Assembly: GCA_016790385.1 (NCBI GenBank)
Contig: JAEUNV010000376.1
Span: 1 to 7,743, forward strand
DNA length: 7,743 nt
Reading direction: 5' to 3'
Source: Zoogloea sp.
GTDB lineage: Bacteria; Pseudomonadota; Gammaproteobacteria; Burkholderiales; Rhodocyclaceae
Shown here: in pieces, positions 1 to 5,501 of the stretch
How the letters are laid out: each line of letters starts with the position of its first letter
Numbering within the stretch: position 1 is the first letter of the stretch
Notes under the pieces: model-generated
Told to the model about the DNA's origin: nothing
The model's database searches: none
The model's input: the letters and a program-made list of their open reading frames with translations, nothing else
Translations under genes and position numbers: made by a program

Positions 1-324
1 CAGCGTGGAGGCGTCGGGAACCTTGTCGGTCAGGCGCAGCCCGAGAAACCAGCGGTAGGCCACATTGACCTCGATCTCACGTACCAACTGGCGCTCGGAG
101 CGCACCCCGAACAGGTAGCCGACGAACAGCATCTTGAACAACACCACCGGGTCGATGGCCGGGCGGCCGTTGTTGACACAGTAGAGACCTTCGGTCTTCT
201 CGCGGATGAAGTCGAAGCGGATGTGGGTGTCGATCAGCCGGAGCAGGTGATCACGCGGAACCAGTTGGTCCAGCGTCACCATTTCCAGTTCGGTCTGAGC
301 GGAGGCGGCGGCAGGCTTGAGCAT
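1..324 (-). CDS. IS1182-family transposase, N-terminal part (runs off left edge)
   Basis: The minus strand is open from an ATG at 324-322 to the window edge, giving 108 residues without a stop. The protein carries the N-terminal DUF772/InsH-type block of IS1182-like transposases: GRPAIDPVVLFKMLFVGYLFG (residues 53-73) followed by GVRSERQLVREI and NVAYRWFLGL, with DKVPDAST at the cut end. In this family that block precedes a DDE catalytic domain, which lies outside the window, so intactness cannot be judged. The start ATG has no Shine-Dalgarno sequence. A perfect TATAAT (336-331) sits six bases upstream of it, but no -35 box is visible at normal spacing. A later Met (residue 15) is an alternative start. 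It lies downstream of leuA in the same direction, separated by a strong terminator. The family assignment is by recognition of the conserved block. Confidence 0.85.
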   Translation of the reverse strand, partial: MLKPAAASAQTELEMVTLDQLVPRDHLLRLIDTHIRFDFIREKTEGLYCVNNGRPAIDPVVLFKMLFVGYLFGVRSERQLVREIEVNVAYRWFLGLRLTDKVPDASTL

Positions 325-344
325 GCCGCTATTATAAAAAAACG
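1..344 (-). mobile_element. IS1182-type insertion sequence, transposase-start end
   Basis: The transposase fragment implies an insertion sequence with its left part outside the window. The inner boundary is not resolved: no terminal inverted repeat or target duplication can be identified because the other end is absent. The element must end somewhere between the transposase start (324) and the leuA stop (436). The coordinate given stops at the edge of the terminator stem and is a placeholder. The terminator hairpin could belong to the element or to the leuA transcription unit. Confidence 0.5.
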
Positions 345-367
345 AAGCCCCCGACGGGCGGGGGCTT
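335..367 (-). terminator. Strong rho-independent terminator, minus strand
   Basis: Read on the minus strand, AAGCCCCC (367-360) and GGGGGCTT (352-345) form a perfect 8-bp stem around a 7-base loop. The stem is followed by CG and a run of seven T (342-336). This is a textbook intrinsic terminator. It lies about 70 bases after the leuA stop and about 10 bases before the transposase ATG. It should end the leuA transcript and shield the transposase from read-through. Confidence 0.85.
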
Positions 368-375
368 GGGGCTTT

Positions 376-414
376 GTCAGCGGTCTGACGCCGGATTTTC
401 ATCCGGCGTTTTTC
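376..414 (+). terminator. Paired hairpins; terminator-like on the plus strand
   Basis: Two abutting stems follow leuA. GTCAG (376-380) pairs with CTGAC (385-389) around CGGT. ACGCCGGAT (388-396) pairs with ATCCGGCGT (401-409) around TTTC. On the plus strand the second stem is followed by a T run (409-413), so it could stop transcription entering leuA in antisense. On the minus strand it has a GAAA loop but no following T tract, so there it is more likely a 3'-end stabilising hairpin. Confidence 0.55.
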
Positions 415-435
415 CATTTCAGACGCCAACGGACA

Positions 436-2127
436 TCAGGCTGCGCAGCCCTCCGCACGCTCGGCAACAACCGGGACGGCTTGTGCGGCGGCCCGGTTGG
501 CCGCGCTGATGATCGCCTGTACCGAAGCCGTCACGGTGTTGCGATGCATGCCGGCTCCAAAGCGACTCCCGGTCATGCCATCCATGGCCACTTCGACGAT
601 GCACATGGCCGCCGCATCTGCACCCTCGCCCATCGAGCGCTCCTCAAAGCTCTGCACTCGGATCGGCACGCCAATGGCGGCCACCGCTGCCTCCACCGGG
701 CCATTGCCTTCGCCGACGAACTCCACTTGCCGACCATCCACCTCTGCCTCGATGCGGATACCCTGCCGGCTGCCCGCCTCGAAAAGGTGGTGGGCCACAT
801 AACGGATGGGGGCATCGGCCTCGAGGTATTCACGCCCGAAGAGCGTCCACAACTGGTGGGCATCCACTTCCTGGCCGGTCTCGTCGGTAAGCTGCTGCAC
901 CGCGGCGCTGAACTCAACCTGCATCCGCCGCGGCATCACGAGGCCGTATTGGGCCTGGAGCAAGTGGGCCACGCCGCCCTTGCCCGACTGGCTGTTCACG
1001 CGAATGACCGAGTCGTAGGTACGGCCCACGTCGAGCGGATCGATGGGCATGTACGGCACCGTCCATTGCGCGCCCGGCTGCTGCACCTCGAGGCCCTTCT
1101 TGATCGCATCCTGATGGGAACCGGAGAACGCCGTGAAGACAAGATCACCCACATACGGGTGGCGCGGGTGGATAGGCAACTGGGTGCATTCCTCGGCCAC
1201 GCGGGCGATGTCGTTGATATTGGAGAAATCGAGGCCCGGATGGATTCCCTGGGTGTACATGTTGAGGGCGAGGGTCACGAGATCGACGTTGCCGGTGCGC
1301 TCCCCGTTGCCAAAGAGGCAGCCTTCCACCCGGTCGGCACCCGCAAGCTGGGCAAGCTCGGCGGCCGCCACGGCGGTTCCCCGATCATTGTGGGGATGGA
1401 CGCTGAGGATGATCTGCTCCCGGCGGGCAAGGTGGCGGTGCATCCACTCGATCTGGTCCGCGTAGAAATTCGGCGAACCCACTTCCACCGTGGACGGGAG
1501 GTTGATGATCACCTTTTCGCCCGTTCCGGGATTCCACGCGTCCACCACCGCATCACACACCTCCTTGGCAAAGTCGAGTTCAGTGGCAGTGAAGGTTTCC
1601 GGGCTGTACTCAAGGATGAACTCGGTCTCCGGCTGCTCGGCAGCGAGCTGCTTAACGAGGGTCACACTCTCGACGGCAAGCGCCTTGACTTCACGCTTGC
1701 TCATCCCGAACACCGTCTCGCGGAACACCGGAGAGGTGGCGTTGTAGATGTGTACGATCGCGCGGCGGGCGCCTCGGAGGGACTCCATGGTGCGGCGGAT
1801 GAGGTGCTCGCGGGCCTGACTCAAGACCTCGATGGTCACATCATCGGGAATCTCGCCCTGCTCAATGAGCTGGCGGACGAAATCGAAATCAGTTTGAGAG
1901 GCGGAGGGAAAAGCGACTTCAATTTCCTTGAAACCAATCGCCACAAGCTTGCGAAACATCTGCAACTTGCGGACGGCATTCATCGGTTCAAAGAGAGCCT
2001 GATTACCGTCACGGAGATCGGTGCTCATCCAGATGGGCGGATGGGTGATCGTGCGGCCGGGCCACTGGCGGTCGGTGAGAGCAACCGGAGGGAAGGCGGA
2101 GTACTTGGTTTGCGGATTCTTCAACAT
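436..2127 (-). CDS. leuA: 2-isopropylmalate synthase (long form)
   Basis: LeuA condenses acetyl-CoA with 2-ketoisovalerate to 2-isopropylmalate in the cytoplasm, the committed and leucine-inhibited step of leucine synthesis. The protein is 563 residues, matching the long (type 2) LeuA class. The TIM-barrel catalytic domain shows [10 protein letters not shown] (36-45, metal-binding Asp and catalytic Arg), the metal-binding HPHND (244-248) and GNGERTGN (273-280). [20 protein letters not shown] (324-343) is also typical. The C-terminal part from about residue 435 fits the allosteric dimer domain. The ATG at 2127 is chosen because [14 protein letters not shown] begins the conserved protein and AAGGA lies 10 bases upstream. 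The longer frame to 2334 would add 69 residues of leader sequence unlike the family. A leucine-rich leader lies upstream and a terminator downstream, so it appears to be a single-gene unit. Confidence 0.97.
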   Translation of the reverse strand: MLKNPQTKYSAFPPVALTDRQWPGRTITHPPIWMSTDLRDGNQALFEPMNAVRKLQMFRKLVAIGFKEIEVAFPSASQTDFDFVRQLIEQGEIPDDVTIEVLSQAREHLIRRTMESLRGARRAIVHIYNATSPVFRETVFGMSKREVKALAVESVTLVKQLAAEQPETEFILEYSPETFTATELDFAKEVCDAVVDAWNPGTGEKVIINLPSTVEVGSPNFYADQIEWMHRHLARREQIILSVHPHNDRGTAVAAAELAQLAGADRVEGCLFGNGERTGNVDLVTLALNMYTQGIHPGLDFSNINDIARVAEECTQLPIHPRHPYVGDLVFTAFSGSHQDAIKKGLEVQQPGAQWTVPYMPIDPLDVGRTYDSVIRVNSQSGKGGVAHLLQAQYGLVMPRRMQVEFSAAVQQLTDETGQEVDAHQLWTLFGREYLEADAPIRYVAHHLFEAGSRQGIRIEAEVDGRQVEFVGEGNGPVEAAVAAIGVPIRVQSFEERSMGEGADAAAMCIVEVAMDGMTGSRFGAGMHRNTVTASVQAIISAANRAAAQAVPVVAERAEGCAA

Positions 2128-2267
2128 GATGGTCTTGTCCTTTGCTTTCGTCGGAAACGGTTCGGGTGTTCGGATGCGGACAGGGGGCTGCCAGACTGCC
2201 GCGGGCTCGTGGCCTGGCAACCGCAGGGCAGTCGTAGGGACAGCAGGGAAAAGTTCAGCGTGGTCAT
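2121..2267 (-). CDS. Second leucine-rich upstream reading frame, overlapping the leuA start
   Basis: A 48-codon frame starts at ATG 2267 with a good Shine-Dalgarno sequence (ACGGAG, 7 bases upstream). It begins [14 protein letters not shown], with five leucines in the first 13 residues (codons 4, 8, 9, 11 and 13; codon 11 is the rare CTA). The rest is Arg/Ser/Pro-rich and looks unconstrained. Its TGA stop (2123-2121) lies just inside leuA in another frame, so terminating ribosomes would arrive at the leuA start. This suggests a leader peptide or translational coupling. No homolog is recognised. It could also be a chance frame, though the ribosome-binding site, the leucine clustering and the overlap together argue for function. 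Confidence 0.45.
   Translation of the reverse strand: MTTLNFSLLSLRLPCGCQATSPRQSGSPLSASEHPNRFRRKQRTRPSC
2186..2233 (-). promoter_or_regulatory. Two competing RNA stems inside the second upstream frame
   Basis: On the minus strand, GACTGCC-CT-GCGG (2233-2221) can pair with CCGCGGCAGTC (2204-2194), giving 11 bp with a 2-base bulge. GGTTGCCAG (2222-2214) can pair with CTGGCAGCC (2194-2186), giving 9 bp including one G-U. The two stems share bases at both junctions and interleave, so they should exclude each other. The first arm starts at the last leucine codons of the second upstream frame, so a stalled ribosome would block the first stem and favour the second. A regulatory switch is an inference. 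No T tract follows, so any effect would be on translation rather than termination. Confidence 0.35.
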
Positions 2268-2304
2268 GGTGAAACTCCGTTGAAAACGCGTGCGAAGACG
2301 CAAT

Positions 2305-2394
2305 TCGCCCAAACAGGGCGACGGGATACGACAACAGGAAGGGGAAGAAAAGATGTGCCCGTTAGGGCAGCAGCAGACCCAGCCCGGAGAGGGC
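2305..2394 (-). promoter_or_regulatory. Candidate leucine attenuator of leuA: alternating GCCC/GGGC arms
   Basis: Six arms alternate along the leader RNA: GCCC (2394-2391), GGGC (2385-2382), GCCC (2368-2365), GGGC (2360-2357), GCCC (2319-2316) and GGGC (2310-2307). Adjacent arms can pair, so 1:2, 2:3 and 3:4 are mutually exclusive. Pair 3:4 is followed by a U-rich stretch and is the likely terminator. Pair 2:3 would act as antiterminator. Pair 5:6 extends to a 6-bp stem, TCGCCC/GGGCGA (2321-2305). A ribosome stalled at leucine codons 10-12 of the leader peptide would cover arm 1 and free arm 2. One stalled at codons 18-22 would sit directly on arms 2 and 3. The arms are short (4-6 bp), so the energies need computing. 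Confidence 0.5.
2345..2369 (-). terminator. Leader terminator (attenuator stem 3:4)
   Basis: TGCCC (2369-2365), loop TAAC, GGGCA (2360-2356), then CA and the U-rich TCTTTTCTT (2353-2345). The TAA in the loop is the stop codon of the leader peptide, so a translating or stalled ribosome would physically prevent this stem. The stem is only 5 bp but all except the closing pair is G-C. Confidence 0.5.
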
Positions 2395-2433
2395 AGGTAG
2401 GGAGAGGGAAGCGGTCTGGTGCTTGGCGAACAT
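2362..2433 (-). CDS. leuA leader peptide, 23 residues, leucine-rich
   Basis: The frame runs from ATG 2433 to TAA 2364-2362. It encodes a 23-residue peptide whose C-terminal part reads SLSLPALSGLGLLLP. Seven of 23 residues are leucine (codons 10, 12, 15, 18, 20, 21 and 22), ending in CTG CTG CTG CCC TAA, with one rare CTA at codon 12. This is the pattern of leader peptides that sense charged leucyl-tRNA in attenuation, and it lies about 235 bases upstream of leuA, inside a candidate attenuator. There is no Shine-Dalgarno sequence, but the upstream promoter is spaced so that transcription would begin at this ATG. Translation on a leaderless RNA is therefore the simplest reading. It was identified from composition and position, not by homology. 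Confidence 0.7.
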   Translation of the reverse strand: MFAKHQTASLSLPALSGLGLLLP

Positions 2434-2439
2434 GATCGG

Positions 2440-2468
2440 ACGTTAGCAGTTCCGAGACGCCACGTCAA
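2440..2468 (-). promoter_or_regulatory. leuA promoter (sigma-70 type)
   Basis: On the minus strand a -35 box TTGACG (2468-2463, five of six consensus bases) is followed by a 17-base spacer and a -10 box TAACGT (2445-2440). The -10 box is weak but preceded by TG in the extended position (TGC-TAACGT). Counting from the -10 box, the start site falls at or near 2433, the A of the leader-peptide ATG. This leaves a leader RNA of about 306 bases before leuA. Confidence 0.6.
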
Positions 2469-2480
2469 ATATCAGACGTG
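2461..2480. repeat. Inverted repeat over the leuA -35 box
   Basis: CACGTC (2461-2466) and GACGTG (2475-2480) form a perfect 6-bp inverted repeat around 8 A/T-rich bases. Overall 16 of 20 positions are symmetrical. It overlaps the -35 box and sits 12 bases past the stop of the upstream gene. This is the size and position of a dimeric repressor operator. No T tract follows in either direction, so it is not a terminator. The cognate regulator is unknown. Confidence 0.4.
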
Positions 2481-2491
2481 ATGTGCGTTGG

Positions 2492-3955
2492 CTATGCAAC
2501 GTTACAGCTGACGATCTGATAACCCGGGCCACCCACCAAGATACGACCGGGCTCAAGCTTGATCATGCGGCCACCAAGCCTGGCAAACACCTGACCGTCG
2601 GAACGCATGAAGCCAGGCTCGCAGGCGACCCGGACGCTACGCCCGCGCACCGCGGGATCGCACAAAATGCCGCTCCAGCTTCGGCTACCGTCATCCAGGA
2701 TGACCTGCTGAGGATCACTCGAAATAGTCTGAAGCCCCACGGTCGCCCCTGCATCGTCGCAGTGGCGCACCCTTCGCACCAGGGCCAGTATCCAGCGCCC
2801 CGTTTCACCGACATGAGCCCCCACCAGGGCTCCGACCCGACACACCTCCGGGTCCATCATCGCAGAAGACACACCAAAGCCGTTTCGGCTCGCATCCATC
2901 AGCGTCCACGCGGCGGCTGGCCGCATTTGCGCCTCACCCGAGAGCAGGGAGCGGATGAAGCCCAGGCCCGTGGCCAGCGCCAGCTGCCCCTGCACGTGAT
3001 GCCGCCGATATTGACGCATGGGTGGTTGAGCCCCCCACTGGCGCGAGAGGTGGCGGATGGTCGCCGTTACGGACGGCAGACTCAGGCCCGCGAAAGCCGG
3101 CGCACTGGCTGCCTCGACAAGGGTCTGCTGCAGCTCATCGAGCATGGATACCGCATCGGCGGGGCGGAAGAACCGCAAGTCGGCCGACGGGGTTTCAGGA
3201 ACACTCAGGCAGCGCCGGGGGGGCGCCAGGGTATCCAGATCAATGGCAAAGAGCCCCCCCTGGACAGGCACGCTGCTCAGCTCCAAGGAGTGCTGGAGAT
3301 AACGCACCAACTTGTCCGTGGCCTCAATACGCTCCGGGGACAATTGATCCAGGCTCGCGCACTGCAAGGCCACGAGACGGACAAACTCCCGGCTGATGGT
3401 CGAGCGAGTCTCCCGGCCCTCGCGAATCGCGATGGGCGTGTTGATCTCACCGCAGGCGCTTGCAGCCCTAAAGGCACCGCCGGCGCGTTGCCAGACCTCG
3501 GGCGGCAGGCCCTGGTAGTCGAACGCGGCCCATTTCATCTCCCCCGCCGCACTGCGAACCGAGCGCAGCAGGATCTCCGTGCGCAACGACCCCTGCGCCG
3601 CCGGGGCAATCTCCCCTTGCAGCCCGGCCAGGACGAGATCGTAAGCGCGCCCCAGACTGGCGTAGAAATCCCGCCCCAGCGCCTTGTAACGCACGCTCCG
3701 GGAGCCGAACGCGTTGGAGAGATAAAGACCCGCGGCCTGACGCAACTGGGGCTGGGCCGCTTCATCCAGGCTTACAACGAGACGGGCCAAGTCGGAGACC
3801 GGCAGTTCAGCCTCGTAGTGGAAGGAATCCAGCCACCGGATGAGTTCGACAATGGCCGTGGGTGCCGCGTTGGTGGCAATCTCGGTGAGCGTCTGCGCGA
3901 GGGTGTCCTGATGCAGGAGCGGATGCGCATTCTGAACCACCGACCCTCCCCCCAT
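2492..3955 (-). CDS. Protein of unknown function with PilZ-like C-terminal region
   Basis: This 487-residue protein has no signal peptide or membrane segment that I can see and is probably cytoplasmic. Residues 1-300 are Leu/Ala/Arg-rich and look mainly helical, with no recognised motif. The region 314-425 resembles a PilZ domain: RQYRR (314-318) fits RxxxR, DASRNG (354-359) fits [D/N]xSxxG, and WILALVRRVRH then GATVGLQ match the later PilZ strands. In PilZ proteins these two motifs bind cyclic di-GMP. The 40-residue gap between them is longer than usual. About 60 further residues follow. The ATG at 3955 is preferred because AGGG lies 6 bases upstream; a longer frame reaches back to 4060, and a GTG at codon 6 also has G-rich sequence before it. 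The gene is divergent from thyA and ends 24 bases before the leuA -35 box. Ligand binding and role are inference. Confidence 0.7.
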   Translation of the reverse strand: MGGGSVVQNAHPLLHQDTLAQTLTEIATNAAPTAIVELIRWLDSFHYEAELPVSDLARLVVSLDEAAQPQLRQAAGLYLSNAFGSRSVRYKALGRDFYASLGRAYDLVLAGLQGEIAPAAQGSLRTEILLRSVRSAAGEMKWAAFDYQGLPPEVWQRAGGAFRAASACGEINTPIAIREGRETRSTISREFVRLVALQCASLDQLSPERIEATDKLVRYLQHSLELSSVPVQGGLFAIDLDTLAPPRRCLSVPETPSADLRFFRPADAVSMLDELQQTLVEAASAPAFAGLSLPSVTATIRHLSRQWGAQPPMRQYRRHHVQGQLALATGLGFIRSLLSGEAQMRPAAAWTLMDASRNGFGVSSAMMDPEVCRVGALVGAHVGETGRWILALVRRVRHCDDAGATVGLQTISSDPQQVILDDGSRSWSGILCDPAVRGRSVRVACEPGFMRSDGQVFARLGGRMIKLEPGRILVGGPGYQIVSCNVA

Positions 3956-4010
3956 AACGTACCCTGCGCCTCCACGACAGCGTGACTGAAACGTATTTTT
4001 ACGCGCGCCG

Positions 4011-4016
4011 ATGGTA
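4011..4016 (-). promoter_or_regulatory. Possible extended -10 box for the PilZ-like gene
   Basis: On the minus strand TACCAT (four of six consensus bases) is preceded by TGC, giving an extended -10 about 56 bases upstream of the ATG at 3955. No convincing -35 box lies 17 bases upstream. Confidence 0.3.
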
Positions 4017-4115
4017 GCACAAAGGATAGGCGGCCACTTCGGGCAGCCAGGCCTCGACACACGCCGACCGCAAACGGGTCACACTGCGCCCGGGCTCTCT
4101 CGGCCGACGATCAGG

Positions 4116-4121
4116 TAAACT
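4116..4121 (+). promoter_or_regulatory. Possible -10 box for thyA-folA
   Basis: TAAACT matches four of six -10 consensus bases and lies 24 bases before the thyA ATG, implying a 5' untranslated region of under 20 bases. No good -35 box is seen at 16-18 bases upstream. The rest of the 190-base divergent region shows no clear operator. Confidence 0.3.
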
Positions 4122-4145
4122 GGCCCCTTTTTGCCGATCAGCCCC

Positions 4146-4940
4146 ATGCGACAGTATCTCGAACTCATGCGCCACGTGGCGGAACGCGGCCACCGCAAGG
4201 ATGATCGCACCGGCACCGGCACGCTCTCGGTCTTCGGCTGGCAGATGCGCTTCGATCTGGCCGAGGGCTTTCCCCTGCTCACCACCAAGAAACTCCACAC
4301 CCGCTCTATCATCCATGAGCTGCTGTGGTTCCTGCGCGGGGAAACCAACATCAAGTACCTCAAGGACAACAAGGTGTCGATCTGGGACGAGTGGGCCGAC
4401 GAGAACGGCGAGCTCGGCCCGGTGTATGGCAAGCAGTGGCGCCGCTGGGAAACGACGGACGGGCGCAGCATTGACCAAATCGCCCAACTGATCGAGGCTT
4501 TGAAGAAAAATCCGGAGTCCCGTCGTCACATCGTGTCGGCCTGGAATCCCGGTGAAATCGAGGGCATGGCCCTGCCCCCGTGCCACGCGCTGTTCCAGTT
4601 CTACGTGGCCGGCGGCAAGCTGTCATGCCAGCTCTACCAGCGCAGCGCCGACATCTTCCTGGGCGTACCCTTCAACATCGCCAGCTACGCGCTACTCACC
4701 ATGATGGTGGCGCAGGTGTGTGGCTATGAACTCGGCGATTTCGTGTGGACCGGTGGCGACTGCCACCTGTACGTGAATCACCTGGACCAGACCCAGCTCC
4801 AGCTCTCCCGCGAGCCCCGCGCCCTGCCATCGATGCGTATCAACCCGGACGTGAAGGACATCTTCGCCTTCACCATCGACGACTTCACCCTCGAAGGCTA
4901 CGACCCGCACCCCCACATTTCCGCTCCGGTGGCCGTATGA
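4146..4940 (+). CDS. thyA: Thymidylate synthase
   Basis: ThyA methylates dUMP to dTMP using 5,10-methylene-THF, which is oxidised to DHF. The 264 residues match the E. coli enzyme in length and align almost without gaps. Key residues sit at the classical numbers: Arg21 in DRTGTGT, Arg126/Arg127 in ESRRHIV, catalytic Cys146 in [11 protein letters not shown], Arg166-Ser-Ala-Asp169 in [10 protein letters not shown], Asn177, and His207/Tyr209 in [10 protein letters not shown]. It ends in the typical PVAV. The ATG at 4146 gives the conserved MRQYLELM start. An in-frame TTG at 4131 is less likely. No Shine-Dalgarno sequence is visible before the ATG, so initiation may rely on a short unstructured leader. 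The stop overlaps the folA start (ATGA), so the two are co-transcribed and probably translationally coupled. Confidence 0.98.
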   Translation: MRQYLELMRHVAERGHRKDDRTGTGTLSVFGWQMRFDLAEGFPLLTTKKLHTRSIIHELLWFLRGETNIKYLKDNKVSIWDEWADENGELGPVYGKQWRRWETTDGRSIDQIAQLIEALKKNPESRRHIVSAWNPGEIEGMALPPCHALFQFYVAGGKLSCQLYQRSADIFLGVPFNIASYALLTMMVAQVCGYELGDFVWTGGDCHLYVNHLDQTQLQLSREPRALPSMRINPDVKDIFAFTIDDFTLEGYDPHPHISAPVAV

Positions 4941-5437
4941 GCACGCCCATGCTGGCCCTGATAGCGGCCTGCGGTCGTGGCCGTGTGATCGGCATCGACA
5001 ACCGGCTACCCTGGCAACTTCCGGAAGACATGAAGTTCTTCCGCGAGACCACCCGCGGCAAGCCGGTGATCATGGGCCGCAAGACCTGGGAGTCGCTACC
5101 CGATGCGTTCAGGCCGCTGCCGGGCCGGGTAAACATTGTGGTGAGCCGCAATTCAGGCTATCGGGCGACGGGCGGGATGGTCGTCGGCAGCCTGCCTGCG
5201 GCGCTGACCGCCGCAGGCAATGCCGACGTAGCCTTCATCATAGGAGGCGCCGATCTCTACCACCAGGCCCTGCCTTTCGCAGACCGGATCTACCTTACCG
5301 AGATCGACGAAGATTTCGATGGGGATGCGTTCTTCCCAGCCTTTGCACCGGACGACTGGCGCGAAACCCAGCGCAACCCGCAGGTCTCGGCATCGGGCCT
5401 GAACTTCGCGTGGGTCACCTACGAACGACGCAAGTAG
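4937..5437 (+). CDS. folA: Dihydrofolate reductase
   Basis: FolA reduces DHF to THF with NADPH, restoring the cofactor that ThyA consumes; it is the trimethoprim target family. The 166-residue protein has the chromosomal type I layout: [20 protein letters not shown] (7-26), with substrate-binding Asp31 in LPEDMKFF (E. coli Asp27), [12 protein letters not shown] (44-55, NADPH site), [11 protein letters not shown], then [14 protein letters not shown] (99-112) and IYLTEID (118-124). The start is the ATG overlapping the thyA stop by four bases. A second Met at residue 5 is possible, but the overlapping start needs no separate ribosome-binding site. A 43-nt terminator follows 10 bases after the stop. 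No unusual residue suggesting an acquired resistant type was noticed. Confidence 0.97.
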   Translation: MSTPMLALIAACGRGRVIGIDNRLPWQLPEDMKFFRETTRGKPVIMGRKTWESLPDAFRPLPGRVNIVVSRNSGYRATGGMVVGSLPAALTAAGNADVAFIIGGADLYHQALPFADRIYLTEIDEDFDGDAFFPAFAPDDWRETQRNPQVSASGLNFAWVTYERRK

Positions 5438-5447
5438 GCCCAAAAAT

Positions 5448-5490
5448 GCCCACAAAAAACGCCGCGAAATTCGCGGCGTTTTTTGTGGGC
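5448..5490. terminator. Perfect 43-nt bidirectional terminator
   Basis: The 21-base arms (5448-5468 and 5470-5490) are exact reverse complements around a single central A. The G/C core CGCCGCGAA is flanked by A6 on one side and T6 on the other, so each strand reads as a G-C hairpin followed by a T run. It ends folA (plus) 10 bases after its stop and the convergent decarboxylase (minus) 11 bases after its stop. Confidence 0.95.
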
Positions 5491-5501
5491 TGGCGAGAAG
5501 T

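Noticed and set aside
331..359. Full sigma-70 promoter for the transposase
   Set aside because: TATAAT is perfect, but the -35 position falls in the G/C terminator stem with no TTGACA-like sequence, so the hexamer may be a by-product of the T tract joining TATAATAG.
223..2283. Very long plus-strand open frame (686 codons) antisense to leuA
   Set aside because: It mirrors leuA in a GC-rich genome where antisense frames stay open. The translation is His/Arg/Gly-rich with no recognisable family, while leuA on the other strand is unmistakable.
2128..2334. N-terminal extension of LeuA from an upstream start at 2334
   Set aside because: It would add 69 residues absent from the family and run through the leader structures. 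ATG 2127 has a ribosome-binding site and the conserved N-terminus.
2483..3985. 500-codon plus-strand frame antisense to the PilZ-like gene
   Set aside because: Low-complexity Arg/Gln/Pro-rich translation without domains. The minus-strand frame has PilZ motifs and a plausible start, so this is a shadow. The choice is less certain than for leuA.
3991..4005. ACGTATTTTTACG small hairpin in the thyA/PilZ-gene divergent region
   Set aside because: Only 4-5 pairs with an A/T loop, with no T tract in a useful position and no second copy.
4131..4145. TTG start for thyA
   Set aside because: It adds five residues not found in E. coli ThyA, and ATG 4146 reproduces the exact 264-residue length.
4745..4936. 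Upstream start of folA within thyA
   Set aside because: The added residues are a frame-shifted reading of thyA. The DHFR fold begins right after the ATG at 4937.
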